Positions 1-8,931 of a stretch of 64,000 nucleotides of DNA are shown here, piece by piece (position 1 is the stretch's first letter; each line of letters starts with the position of its first letter). The DNA is from Sphaerochaeta globosa str. Buddy (lineage in GTDB: Bacteria; Spirochaetota; Spirochaetia; Sphaerochaetales; Sphaerochaetaceae): NCBI RefSeq assembly GCF_000190435.1, contig NC_015152.1, forward strand, positions 2,734,458-2,798,457, read 5' to 3'. Under the pieces are notes generated by a model. It was not told the origin of the DNA. It saw only the letters and a list, made by a program, of their open reading frames with translations, and searched no databases. The position numbers were made by a program, and so were the translations under genes.

Positions 1-271
1 GCAGCACGGGTCGACCGGTTCTCAGGGAGTACCCGAAATCGCCTTTGAGCAAATCACCCACCCATTCGATATACAGCACGGGAATGGGCTTATCCTCGCC
101 AAAGAGCCGTTTGAGTTCTTCCATTTGCTCGGGTGTCGCTTCAACTTGGGTACCCATATACATTTGCAGGGCAGAACCCGGGATCATGCGCACTAAAAAG
201 AACACAATCAAGGAAACCCCGATAAGGACAGGCACGAGAGAGAGCAGTCGTTTGATTATATATTTTCCCAC
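1..271 (-). CDS. ABC transporter permease, DppB/OppB-like (partial, N-terminal part)
   Basis: The first 90 codons of an inner-membrane permease; the rest lies beyond the left edge. The start is GTG at 271-269 after an AGGTG Shine-Dalgarno. The protein opens GKYIIKRLLSLVPVLIGVSL, a first membrane helix, then the segment RMIPGSALQMYMG and a soluble stretch ending GDFGYSLRTGRPVL. This is the classic N-terminus of the first permease of oligopeptide, dipeptide or nickel importers. It follows the binding protein gene by 64 bp in the same direction, so it very likely encodes the membrane half of the same importer. The substrate cannot be read from this fragment; anhMurNAc-containing peptides are inferred from the linked anmK. 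Confidence 0.85.
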   Translation of the reverse strand, partial: MGKYIIKRLLSLVPVLIGVSLIVFFLVRMIPGSALQMYMGTQVEATPEQMEELKRLFGEDKPIPVLYIEWVGDLLKGDFGYSLRTGRPVL

Positions 272-335
272 GAAACACCTCAGTACAGCAAAGAAGAGAG
301 ACTCCTCCCCGAAGGGAGGAGTGCATCCACAGTTG

Positions 336-1883
336 TTACTTGATCACCTGGGCATGGGTCACATAGTAGAGACTTCCATTGCCGATTTGCTTGAAACCTT
401 CCACGTACGGACTGGTTACCTGGTTTTCGTTCGGGCTATAGAGGAACACCAACGGAGCTTTCTCACTGAGGACCTCCTGCACCTTGTCATAGGTGGCTTT
501 TCTTTGGGCAGGATCGGTTTGTTCACGTCCCAGTTCCAACAGGGCATCAGTCTCTGCATCCTTATACATGAAGTTGTTCACCCCACCGGTACTGTGCAGG
601 GATCGATAGAGGAATCTATCAGGTTCGCTGCTTCCACCGCGTAGCTCAACCATGGTGGCAAAGTCACGCTTCACCCAACGATCGATATAGTTGCCCCACT
701 CCACTACGTCCAGGTTTGCAGTCAGGCCGATATTCTTCAGTTGGTTCTGTACCACCTGTGCTACTGCCAAACCGCCTTCATAGGTTGAGGAACACACGAT
801 GTCGAAGGAGAATCCATTAGGATAGCCGGCGTCTGCGAGCAATTGTTTTGCTTTTGCATAGTCAGTCTTTCCCAAGGGAAGCTTGTCAGGAGAAATCGCC
901 CACACTTTGGCAGAGATGGGAATCGGACCGGTTGCGGCACCCATGCCATACTCAGCCATGGTCAGGATTTCCGAACGATCGAGGGCAAGGGCGACAGCCT
1001 GACGGACACGGATGTCATCGAAAGGCTTTTTCTGGTTGTTGAAACTGAACACGCGAACGTTCATACCCGGCTTGCTCATGACGACCACATTCTTGTCGGA
1101 CTTTGCTTGGCGGATGGTTGCACCATCGTTGATGGTAGCCAAGTCCAAGTTTCCGGACCGCACACCAGCATAGAGGGAAGCTTCCTCGGGAATGACTCTG
1201 AAAATGATCTGGTCACTCTTGGGCAAACCCGCTTCAAAGTAGTTGGGGTTCTTTACAAGGGTCATGGAGTTGTCGACCACCCACTCCTGAAGCATATACG
1301 GACCGGTTCCTACAGCAACGCGCTGCAGATTTCCATTCGCCTGTACCGCTTCTTTCGGCACGATGGAAATGTTGTTCGAGGTGAGCGCATCGAGTAGTGA
1401 GGCAAGAGGGGCTGAAAGGGTCAATTTTACGGTGTATGCATCCACGACCTCAATCTTGGAGATGGTGGAGATGTAGGAACGACCAGGGGAAGCGGTAGCC
1501 GGGTCGAGTACACGCTCAAGCGAATACTTCACGTCGTCGGCAGTCAACTCTCTTCCGTTATGGAATTTGACACCCTTTCTCAAGTGGAAGATGTAGGTAA
1601 GGTTATTGGGAATTTCCCATGACTCTGCCAAATCCGGGACCACCTGCATGTTGTCATCAAGACGTACCAAACGGTTGTACAGCAAATCCAAACGACGCAT
1701 CGAAGAGAATGCCGTTACGATATGTGGGTCCAAGCCTACTGCTTCCTGACTCACACCGATTGTCAAGGTCGGGGACTTCTGGGCAGTTGGAGCCTGTTCG
1801 GCTACACCGGCGGCAAACACAGAAGAGACTGCGACCAAAACTAGCAGTACAGTGCACAACACGAACAGATTGCGTTTTTTCAT
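336..1883 (-). CDS. ABC transporter substrate-binding protein, family 5
   Basis: A 515-residue periplasmic binding protein of the peptide/nickel family (SBP_bac_5). A signal peptide occupies about residues 1-25 and ends VSSVFAAG. Family landmarks follow: LTIGVSQEAVGLDPH near the mature N-terminus, PDLAESWEIPNNLTYIFHLRKGVKFHNG, then DVKYSLERVLDP. Length is normal for the family. The ATG has a GGAG Shine-Dalgarno (GGAGTTAACG). It sits 37 bp downstream of anmK and 64 bp upstream of the permease, on the same strand. The linkage to anmK suggests it captures anhydro-muropeptides or other wall-derived peptides, as MppA-type proteins do in enterobacteria; that is inference. ATPase genes are not in the window. 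Confidence 0.9.
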   Translation of the reverse strand: MKKRNLFVLCTVLLVLVAVSSVFAAGVAEQAPTAQKSPTLTIGVSQEAVGLDPHIVTAFSSMRRLDLLYNRLVRLDDNMQVVPDLAESWEIPNNLTYIFHLRKGVKFHNGRELTADDVKYSLERVLDPATASPGRSYISTISKIEVVDAYTVKLTLSAPLASLLDALTSNNISIVPKEAVQANGNLQRVAVGTGPYMLQEWVVDNSMTLVKNPNYFEAGLPKSDQIIFRVIPEEASLYAGVRSGNLDLATINDGATIRQAKSDKNVVVMSKPGMNVRVFSFNNQKKPFDDIRVRQAVALALDRSEILTMAEYGMGAATGPIPISAKVWAISPDKLPLGKTDYAKAKQLLADAGYPNGFSFDIVCSSTYEGGLAVAQVVQNQLKNIGLTANLDVVEWGNYIDRWVKRDFATMVELRGGSSEPDRFLYRSLHSTGGVNNFMYKDAETDALLELGREQTDPAQRKATYDKVQEVLSEKAPLVFLYSPNENQVTSPYVEGFKQIGNGSLYYVTHAQVIK

Positions 1884-1920
1884 CGTTAACTCCTATGAAA
1901 TGATACTCATCTGACATACA

Positions 1921-3150
1921 TCAGAGCTGTTGCATGGTTATGGTACCCAACACCACCGGCTTTCTTGCTCCGGTTACCGCAGGTAGATTTGAAGGCCTCC
2001 CCAGCAAGGACTCATGACCCATCAAGGCAAAGGCCATGGCTTCGCGGGCTTGGTCGGGAACACCAACGTCATCGGAGGTGACGACCTCGATACTCCCGCC
2101 CAGGTATTGCTTGATCATAGATACCAAGGTTGCATTGCGGGCCCCTCCTCCACTGATAATTACCGTATGCAGGGCGGTGAGAGGCAACACAAAGTCCTTA
2201 TATGCCTGGGCAATGGTGCATGCAGTAAAGGCTGTGGCCGTTGCAACGATGTCCTCAAACGAGAGATGAAGCCTTTCAGCCTTCTGAAGCAATGAGTTGG
2301 TGTACTCATATCCATACACCTCACGACCCGTGCTTTTCGGGGGCTGTTTGGCAAAATAGGGATCCTCAAGCAACAGGGAAAGCAAGGTTTCGCATACAGT
2401 CCCTGAAGCAGCGATAGCCCCCCCTTCATCGTATTGCTTTTGCTGGTTTGAATGCAGTGCAACAATCTGGTCGATAATCATATTCCCAGGACCTGTATCA
2501 AAGGCAAAAACACCCTCATTTTTCCCATGCACGGGAAGAACGGTGACATTGCCGATACCTCCGATGTTCTGTACGGCAATACCTTTGCCTTCCTGGTGAA
2601 AGAGCAGGTAATCGATGTAGGGTGCCAAGGGTGCACCCTGGCCGCCTTCAGCCATGTCGGCAGAGCGAAAGTCTGAAATAACAGGAAGGTGGGTAAGCGA
2701 TGCCACAAATTGGGAGTTCCCCAGTTGCAAGGTTCCTGTTACTTCCAACGGTCCGGCAGGACCTGGAAAGGTTTGACCCGTGGGAGCATGCCACACGGTT
2801 TGACCATGCATACATATTGCATCAATGGCCTTTCGTTCCATGTTGCTATGCTTAATGAGCTCATTGACTGCAGCCGCATTCCAATAGGCAAGACCGCTAT
2901 GAGCCACGGTTATGTCGTTGATGTCTGAAGATCCAGGGATGCAGAGTTTTGCTACAGTTTCCTTCATTTCCTTGGTGTAGGGGATGGAAACTTGATCTTC
3001 CAAGGTTACCTGAACAGCTTCACCGGTTTCATTCGTGGTAATGGAAACGAGAACAGCATCCACCCCGTCCAGTGATGTTCCTGACATGAGTCCGATGAGC
3101 CTGTGTTGCAAACGATTTCGATACGATTGAAGAAAATCCATCTGGTTCAT
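1921..3150 (-). CDS. anmK: Anhydro-N-acetylmuramic acid kinase
   Basis: AnmK hydrolyses the 1,6-anhydro bond of anhMurNAc and phosphorylates it with ATP to give MurNAc-6-phosphate, the substrate of MurQ. The diagnostic N-terminal signature RLIGLMSGTSLDGVDAVLV is present. Further family segments are GNIGGIGNVTVLP and FDTGPGNMIIDQIV, and the C-terminal VIISGGGARN. The frame opens at a GTG at 3183, but the predicted -10 box (3172-3177) would place transcription start near 3165. ATG 3150 with an upstream AGGGA is therefore chosen, giving about 409 residues, somewhat longer than the E. coli enzyme. It is divergent from murQ and the first gene of the operon with the ABC importer. Confidence in function is high. 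Confidence 0.95.
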   Translation of the reverse strand: MNQMDFLQSYRNRLQHRLIGLMSGTSLDGVDAVLVSITTNETGEAVQVTLEDQVSIPYTKEMKETVAKLCIPGSSDINDITVAHSGLAYWNAAAVNELIKHSNMERKAIDAICMHGQTVWHAPTGQTFPGPAGPLEVTGTLQLGNSQFVASLTHLPVISDFRSADMAEGGQGAPLAPYIDYLLFHQEGKGIAVQNIGGIGNVTVLPVHGKNEGVFAFDTGPGNMIIDQIVALHSNQQKQYDEGGAIAASGTVCETLLSLLLEDPYFAKQPPKSTGREVYGYEYTNSLLQKAERLHLSFEDIVATATAFTACTIAQAYKDFVLPLTALHTVIISGGGARNATLVSMIKQYLGGSIEVVTSDDVGVPDQAREAMAFALMGHESLLGRPSNLPAVTGARKPVVLGTITMQQL

Positions 3151-3171
3151 ATGCCTATCCCTATTACCGAT

Positions 3172-3200
3172 AGTATATGGCACAATATTTCAAAACGCAA
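3172..3200 (-). promoter_or_regulatory. Predicted promoter of anmK operon
   Basis: On the minus strand TTGCGT (3200-3195) and TATACT (3177-3172) are separated by 17 bp. The spacer carries TGAAATA, the same half-site found in the dyad ahead of murQ, which suggests one regulator acts on both sides. Confidence 0.5.
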
Positions 3201-3221
3201 ATGTTTTTAAAATATTATTTC

Positions 3222-3250
3222 TTTACATCCGTGTTATGAAAGGGTATAGT
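3222..3250 (+). promoter_or_regulatory. Predicted promoter of murQ
   Basis: TTTACA (3222-3227), a 17-bp spacer and TATAGT (3245-3250) form a good sigma-70-type promoter. Transcription would start near 3257, about 43 nt before the murQ start codon. Confidence 0.6.
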
Positions 3251-3259
3251 GAGCATGTA

Positions 3260-3285
3260 CTGAAATAAAATTTTATCCACTTCAG
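3260..3285. promoter_or_regulatory. Dyad operator ahead of murQ, candidate MurR-like site
   Basis: An interrupted dyad CTGAA (3260-3264) and TTCAG (3281-3285) encloses a perfect 12-bp palindrome ATAAAATTTTAT (3265-3276). It would cover about +4 to +29 of the murQ transcript. RpiR/MurR proteins are known to bind TGAAA...TTTCA-like dyads, and such a regulator is encoded just downstream. Assignment is inference. Confidence 0.5.
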
Positions 3286-3299
3286 GGAGATCTCACGCA

Positions 3300-4235
3300 A
3301 TGGATACGCAAATCACGCAAGAAACACTGCGCTCGCTTACCACCGAGCAGTGTAACGTCAACTCCTCCAATATTGATGAGCTCTCCATTTCACAAATTCT
3401 CCAAATCATTAACAATGAGGATAAAACAGTTCCGTATGCTGTAGAGAAACAACTGGCGATTATTGAAGCATTGGTCTCTGACATTGTACTAGCCTTTAGA
3501 AAAGGTGGAAGGCTTGTCTATATAGGGGCGGGAACGTCTGGCCGGTTGGGAGTGCTCGATGCATCGGAGTGCCCGCCTACCTTCGGAGTCCCTTGCACGA
3601 TGGTGCAGGCTCTGATCGCCGGAGGACGCGATGCCTTGGTCCGTTCCATTGAGAATGCAGAGGACGACAGACAGGCAGGAATAGAAGCTCTTACGGCGAT
3701 CCAATTCAATGCAGATGATGTATTGGTCGGCATTACCGCCTCGGGGCAGGCTCCCTATGTAATTGGTGCCATGGAGTATGCCAGGAACCTTGGATCAGTG
3801 GTTGGAGCGATCAGCTGCAACAAGGATTCCAAGACATTCAGTGCCGCCAAGCATGCCATTTTTTTGGATGTCGGTCCGGAAGTACTCACCGGTTCCACCC
3901 GCCTGAAAGCAGGGACTGCCCAGAAATTGGTTTTGAATATGCTCACCACTGCGAGTATGATCCGCCTGGGAAAGGTCTATCATAATCTGATGGTTGATCT
4001 GAAACCGGTAAACCAAAAATTGGTGGAACGCTCCAAGCATCTGATCAAGCAGGCAACCGGCTGTACGGAAGCTGAAGCGGCAAAGGCCTTTGAGGAATCA
4101 GGAAAAAGGCCCAAGGTGGCGATTCTCATGATTCTCCTTGGCGTTGATGCCCAAACCGCCATAGCATTGGAAGAGCAGTCCAGCGGGCCGATTTCTGAAA
4201 TGATTCGCTTGTATCAGGGGAGAGATACCCGGTAA
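3300..4235 (+). CDS. murQ: N-acetylmuramic acid 6-phosphate etherase
   Basis: MurQ cleaves the lactyl ether of MurNAc-6-phosphate, giving GlcNAc-6-phosphate and D-lactate. At 311 residues it is close to the usual 300. The N-terminal TEQCNVNSSNIDELSISQILQ motif and the SIS domain segment VYIGAGTSGRLGVLDASECPPTFG, with its sugar-phosphate loop, are characteristic. A second signature GPEVLTGSTRLKAGTAQKLVLN lies mid-protein. The ATG is preceded by AGGGAG with a 10-nt spacer. It is divergent from anmK and 25 bp upstream of the RpiR-type regulator. Together they convert imported anhMurNAc or MurNAc into glycolytic sugar. No phosphotransferase MurP is visible here, which fits an ABC plus kinase route. 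Confidence 0.96.
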   Translation: MDTQITQETLRSLTTEQCNVNSSNIDELSISQILQIINNEDKTVPYAVEKQLAIIEALVSDIVLAFRKGGRLVYIGAGTSGRLGVLDASECPPTFGVPCTMVQALIAGGRDALVRSIENAEDDRQAGIEALTAIQFNADDVLVGITASGQAPYVIGAMEYARNLGSVVGAISCNKDSKTFSAAKHAIFLDVGPEVLTGSTRLKAGTAQKLVLNMLTTASMIRLGKVYHNLMVDLKPVNQKLVERSKHLIKQATGCTEAEAAKAFEESGKRPKVAILMILLGVDAQTAIALEEQSSGPISEMIRLYQGRDTR

Positions 4236-4260
4236 ACTACACAATCCAAAGGGGATGTTC

Positions 4261-5136
4261 ATGCAAGAGAAAGTACAAATTGAAGGAGCTTTGTTTGAAA
4301 TCAATGCACATTACAATCTTCTCAGTGATTCTGAAAAGAAAGTAGCTTCGTATGTACTGCGTGAACCAAAAAAAACCCTGCATTTCAACGTCCGTGAACT
4401 TTCCAAGCAAAGTGGTGCCAGCCAAGCGGCGGTCATCCGTTTTTGCAAGCATCTCAACTTTTCCAGTTTCAGCAACTTCAAGCTTCGGCTTGCCCGCGAT
4501 GTATTCGACAACTACGATGAGCGCTATGTTCCCGATCTGGAACTTGAGTCTGAGACAGCCCCGCAAGCGGTCATTCATTCCATAATCCAGCGGTTTCAGC
4601 AATCCTTTGCAGCCCTTGAACGGGGGCTCGACAGCCAGTGTTTGGAGCAAGCTGTCACCATGATTCTTTCTGCCCGGTCCACCGCCCTATTCGGTGTCGG
4701 AGCCTCGGGAGTTGTTGCCTTCGACTTCATGCAGAAACTCGTCCGACTCGGGCTTCCCGTTTTCTATACGCACGATACCGATCTGCAGCTCACTGCCGCT
4801 TCAACCATCAGGATGCATGATTGTGCTTTCATAATCTCCTACTCGGGAGAGAACGACTCCATGATAGCTGCAGCAAAGCAAATCCAGAAGAATAAGGTTC
4901 CCATTATTTCGATCACGATGGATAGCGACAACACCATCCGTCGTTTGTCCGATATCAATATTGTGGTTCCCGCCTCTGAACGAATCTACCGCCAAGGGGC
5001 AAGTACGTCACGTATCAATCAATTGGCAGTCATCGATATTCTCTATTCATTGATGGTTTCCAAGAATCTCGATGCCTCCATCGAGGCCATAGAACAAACC
5101 ATGGCGGCTACCCATCGCCATAATCCATCCAAATAA
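4261..5136 (+). CDS. RpiR-family transcriptional regulator, MurR-like
   Basis: A 291-residue cytosolic regulator with an N-terminal RpiR helix-turn-helix (about residues 5-80, including SDSEKKVASYVLREP and SGASQAAVIRFCKHL) and a C-terminal SIS sugar-phosphate domain (about 130-260, with TALFGVGASGVVAFDFMQKLV and IISYSGENDSMI). The family senses phosphosugars. An ATG at 4255 overlaps the AAAGGGG Shine-Dalgarno, so ATG 4261, six nucleotides after it, is taken as the start. Position directly behind murQ argues that it controls murQ and probably anmK, responding to MurNAc-6-phosphate. Specificity is inferred from neighbours, not from residues. Confidence 0.88.
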   Translation: MQEKVQIEGALFEINAHYNLLSDSEKKVASYVLREPKKTLHFNVRELSKQSGASQAAVIRFCKHLNFSSFSNFKLRLARDVFDNYDERYVPDLELESETAPQAVIHSIIQRFQQSFAALERGLDSQCLEQAVTMILSARSTALFGVGASGVVAFDFMQKLVRLGLPVFYTHDTDLQLTAASTIRMHDCAFIISYSGENDSMIAAAKQIQKNKVPIISITMDSDNTIRRLSDINIVVPASERIYRQGASTSRINQLAVIDILYSLMVSKNLDASIEAIEQTMAATHRHNPSK

Positions 5137-5225
5137 AACCTTGAGATTGCTATTGCAAAGGAATCCTGGATGCATGCCTGGATCAACTTGTACAATTGGT
5201 GTACTTTTATTGTCAAGGAAAGGGT

Positions 5226-8180
5226 ATGTCAAAACAGAGTTCAGAGTATAGTCCTCAGGAGATAGAGAAAAGTCTCTATACCGGCTTCATAGACAGAGCC
5301 TTCCCTTCTTCTCCCTCGCTTCGTCCCCGCTTGATCATCAACAATCGGGAGAAGCACCAAAAGGTGCTGCTCACCATCCAGAGTGAACTCTCATCTTGCA
5401 CACAGTTCGACATTGCAGTCGCCTTCATCACCCGCGATGGAATTGCTTCGCTGCTGCAAACCTTGCTCGAAGCATCCCAACGGGGGGTTCGGGGAAGGCT
5501 GCTCACCACCAACTACCTTCACTTCAATGAACCGGAGGCGCTTGAGACTTTACTCGACTTGCCTAACCTGGAAGTACGAATCCTCGAGGGCAACCTGCAT
5601 ACCAAGGGGTATTTGTTCCACCATGCGCACAAGACCATCAACCTGGTGGTGGGAAGTGCCAACCTGACAGCTCAGGCTCTTTCGACCAACCAGGAGTGGA
5701 ATGTGCAGTTCACCTCGACCGAGAACGGGGAACTGGTGCATCAAACCTATGCCGACTTTAACAGAATGTGGGATACTGCGGTAACGCTATCCCCAGCATA
5801 TCTGATGCACTACGAAAAAGAGCGCGAGGCTGCTAGGACAACAATGCAATGGACACCGTTACCTCCGGTTCCCCAACCCCGTTATCCCCTCTACGAAGAG
5901 GAGACGCAGCAGGGTGAGCTTGTTCCGAACACCATGCAGGGGGAAGCATTACAAGAGCTCTTGTGCCTGCGTGCAAAGGGCGAGACAAAAGGGCTTATCA
6001 TCTCGGCCACCGGCACGGGCAAGACCCACCTTGCCGCCTTCGACGCAAAGGCCTGTAATCCCAAACGCCTCCTCTATGTGGTGCACAGAGAGACCATCCT
6101 GGTAAAATCCATGGCAACCTTCCAGCAAGTATTTGGAAAGAATGAGCGAATACGCTTCGGTGTTGTAGGAGGAGGGAGGAAAGAAACCCAGTGCGATTTC
6201 ATTTTTGCCAGTATTTCCACCTTGGCACGCGAGGATGTCCTTTCCCAATTTGCACCCGATCATTTTGACTACATCATCGTCGATGAGGTACATCGCGCGG
6301 GTGCAGAGTCTTACAAGAAGGTGCTTGCCTACTTCAAGGGAGCATTTACCCTTGGCATGACCGCGACCCCCGAACGTACCGACGGTCAGGATATTTACCG
6401 GCTCTTTGACTACAATATTGCGTACATCATCAGACTGCAGGCAGCTATGGAGGCCAAGCTGCTGTGTCAGTTCCACTACTATGGTATCAGTGATTTCACA
6501 CTTGATGGGTTTGCCGTCGATGACTCCAGTGATACGCGCTTTTTGACAAGCGCAGCACGAGCCGGGCACATCAAAGTGGCAATCGACACCTACAGCATGC
6601 ACGAGAAACGAAAACGGGGACTCATTTTCTGCCGCACGGTTATAGAAGCAAAAGAGCTTTCAGGAAGGCTGAATTCACTCGGTTTGAAAACACTGGCCGT
6701 AACAGGGGAAGACTCGGAGACAGTGCGGGAGCAAGCAATCCAAAGGCTGCAATCCGACCAAAGGCCGGATATGCTTGAATACTTGGTGAGTGTCGACATC
6801 TTCAACGAAGGAATCGACATCCCCAATCTTAATCAGATCATTATGGCCAGGCCCACCCAGTCGGCTATCATCTTTGTACAGCAATTGGGACGGGGACTGA
6901 GAAAGGCAAAAGGCAAGAGGTTTGTCACCGTTATCGATTTTGTCGGCAACTATGACAACAACTACCTTATTCCTATCGCCCTCTATGGGGACACATCCTT
7001 CAACAAGGATAGGATGCGCAAGATGATGGTTAGCGGAAATTTGGTTCTCAGCGGCGAGTCGACGGTAAGTTTTGATCGCATTGCGCGTCAACGCATCTAC
7101 AAAGCCATTGATAATGCCCGTCTCGATACCAAGGCATTGTTCAAAGAACAGTACCTGAAACTCAAGGCAAAATTGGGTCAAATACCTTCTCTCATGGACT
7201 TTGCCATTGCCAAGGAGTATGATCCCCTGCTCTTCTTCAAGAAGTATGACAGCTATCCCGCCTTGCTTATGGGCTTTGGGGAACTTGCAAGAGACACCCT
7301 CACAAAGAATGAGCTCTCCTCACTACGCTTTCTTTCCCAAGAACTAGCCAACGGCAAAAGGCCGCATGAGCTGTTGATCCTGAAGCTTCTTGCAAAACAC
7401 GGTGGCATCAAACTTGCCATGTTCCAATCCACATTGGAGCAGGAGTACCACGTAATTCTTGATGAACAAACGTTTGGATCAGCAATCAGATTGCTGAATA
7501 ATGGGTTTGTGAAACAAGCAGTACGCGATACCTATGGAAATATTTCATATGCCCTCATGCAGGATGGCAGCCTATCGGCAACACCACAGTTTCTTGCCCT
7601 GCTTGCATCAGAGAGCTACCGCAATGCATGCGACGATGTGATTGCGCTGGGGTTGTTCAACTACAGAGCCCATTATGACAATCACCTTCGCCAGCCGAAT
7701 TCTCTTGTGCTCTATGAGAAATACTCACGCAAGGATGTATGTCGAATCCTCAATTGGGAGGACAATGAGGACTCGACCATGTATGGGTATAAGATCAAGT
7801 ACAATACGTGTCCAATCTTTGTGACGTACCATAAGGGAGAGGCGATTAGTGCCAGTACCGATTACGATGATATGTTTCTCAGCCCCGAGCTTTTTTCTTG
7901 GATGACCCGCAGTAAAAGAACGCTGGATTCAGGTGAAGTGAAAAAAATTCTAGGCCAGCATGATTCCGGTCTGTCCATACCCTTGTTCATCAAGAAACAC
8001 GACGATGAAGGTGCTGACTTCTATTATATCGGGCAAGCCGAATACCTCAAAGGCAGGGAAAGACAGACCACAATCAAGGACGATGAAGGAAAGGACCTGA
8101 ATATCGTAAACTTCCTGTTCAGACTTCAGCATCCCTGTGAGGATGATCTCTATACCTATCTGATGGAACAAGCGCAGTAA
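5226..8180 (+). CDS. PLD-like nuclease / DEAD-box helicase fusion with DUF3427
   Basis: A 984-residue protein with three parts. About residues 40-190 form a phospholipase-D-type nuclease domain with one HxK motif (H125-T-K) followed by GSANLTAQALSTNQEWN. About 240-600 form a superfamily 2 helicase: Walker A SATGTGKTHL (K266), DEVH box starting at D353, GMTATPERTDG, and the motif VI stretch QQLGRGLRKAKGK. The C-terminal 380 residues match DUF3427 in position and composition. The longest frame opens at 5196, but AAGGAAAGGGT precedes ATG 5226. Such proteins are ATP-driven nucleic-acid enzymes sometimes found near restriction or defence genes. Here it stands alone between murR and a toxin-antitoxin remnant. 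A defence role is possible but unproven. Confidence 0.88.
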   Translation: MSKQSSEYSPQEIEKSLYTGFIDRAFPSSPSLRPRLIINNREKHQKVLLTIQSELSSCTQFDIAVAFITRDGIASLLQTLLEASQRGVRGRLLTTNYLHFNEPEALETLLDLPNLEVRILEGNLHTKGYLFHHAHKTINLVVGSANLTAQALSTNQEWNVQFTSTENGELVHQTYADFNRMWDTAVTLSPAYLMHYEKEREAARTTMQWTPLPPVPQPRYPLYEEETQQGELVPNTMQGEALQELLCLRAKGETKGLIISATGTGKTHLAAFDAKACNPKRLLYVVHRETILVKSMATFQQVFGKNERIRFGVVGGGRKETQCDFIFASISTLAREDVLSQFAPDHFDYIIVDEVHRAGAESYKKVLAYFKGAFTLGMTATPERTDGQDIYRLFDYNIAYIIRLQAAMEAKLLCQFHYYGISDFTLDGFAVDDSSDTRFLTSAARAGHIKVAIDTYSMHEKRKRGLIFCRTVIEAKELSGRLNSLGLKTLAVTGEDSETVREQAIQRLQSDQRPDMLEYLVSVDIFNEGIDIPNLNQIIMARPTQSAIIFVQQLGRGLRKAKGKRFVTVIDFVGNYDNNYLIPIALYGDTSFNKDRMRKMMVSGNLVLSGESTVSFDRIARQRIYKAIDNARLDTKALFKEQYLKLKAKLGQIPSLMDFAIAKEYDPLLFFKKYDSYPALLMGFGELARDTLTKNELSSLRFLSQELANGKRPHELLILKLLAKHGGIKLAMFQSTLEQEYHVILDEQTFGSAIRLLNNGFVKQAVRDTYGNISYALMQDGSLSATPQFLALLASESYRNACDDVIALGLFNYRAHYDNHLRQPNSLVLYEKYSRKDVCRILNWEDNEDSTMYGYKIKYNTCPIFVTYHKGEAISASTDYDDMFLSPELFSWMTRSKRTLDSGEVKKILGQHDSGLSIPLFIKKHDDEGADFYYIGQAEYLKGRERQTTIKDDEGKDLNIVNFLFRLQHPCEDDLYTYLMEQAQ

Positions 8181-8200
8181 GACTCTCATGACGTTATACC

Positions 8201-8226
8201 TGTTTAATTCAATAAACACGTTTTTG
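8201..8226 (+). terminator. Possible terminator after helicase gene
   Basis: TGTTTA and TAAACA pair across a six-base loop (8201-8218), followed by CGTTTTTG. The stem is AT-only, so termination would be weak. Confidence 0.35.
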
Positions 8227-8349
8227 TAATCATTTTATGTAATTCGTATTTCCAAATGAATTACTACTTGAATTAATGCCTTTTCATGCCAGTTAAGGCA
8301 CAGTATATCAAAGATGGTATAAAGATTTTTCAATTGGAGGATTACCTGC

Positions 8350-8859
8350 ATGAGGACGATTGAGGACTATCTAGCATTGTCATATACCCTTGGTATCAAG
8401 AAAGAAGAATCAGGCTCCTAGTACATTTCAGTCAAAGAATTGGAAGGCTGTATCTCAGTTGGCCAGACAGTAGAAGAAGCCATTGCAATGATTGAAGATG
8501 CAAAGGAAGATTGGATTCGTTTCAGCCTAGAGAAAGGATTACCCATACCAGAACCTGAAGCCAGCTCAAGCAGAGCCTACAGCGGAAAATTCATTGTGCG
8601 TGTCTCCCCTTCCCTTCATAAAACATTGGCTGAACAAGCCAAAGCTGACGGTATCAGTCTTAATCTCCATGTAGCCGAGTTGCTAAGCGGTGCTGGTGCA
8701 AAGATTGAGGAAAAAGAAAAGATGATTGATTCCCTCATTCTACGTCTACAAGAGCATCCTGCGAAGCCGATGATTCCAGGGGCTGCCGGGACCAGGAAGC
8801 CGAGAAACAACAATAAGGAAATCTGGGGAGAATCACAGACGGCATATGAAAAGCCGTAG
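8350..8859 (+). pseudogene. HicB-family antitoxin gene interrupted by an in-frame amber codon
   Basis: An ATG at 8350 with a GGAGG Shine-Dalgarno opens MRTIEDYLALSYTLGIKKE, then TAG occurs at 8419-8421. The same frame continues YISVKELEGCISVGQTVEEAIAMIEDA, the HicB fold with its ELxGC..G.T..EA signature. A C-terminal ribbon-helix-helix follows, YSGKFIVRVSPSLHKTLAEQ...GISLNLHVAELL. Without the stop the product would be 169 residues and complete. HicB normally has an aromatic residue or Trp near the stop, and TGG to TAG is one change. Translation could restart at TTG 8440 but would lose the first strand. No HicA toxin is adjacent. Either a decayed orphan antitoxin, a sequencing error, or amber read-through. 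Confidence 0.75.
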
Positions 8860-8931
8860 AACGACCTGAGCAAGAGTAACTCTGGACATGCTTTCTTCTA
8901 CCTCGTAGGATTAGCCATCAGGGGAGTAGAT

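Noticed and set aside
3151-3183. Longer N-terminus for AnmK from GTG 3183.
   Set aside because: It lies upstream of the predicted transcription start and adds residues not typical before the family's first strand.
8181-8349. Searched for a hicA toxin next to the hicB remnant.
   Set aside because: No frame of suitable length or double-stranded-RNA-binding-like composition was found on either strand.
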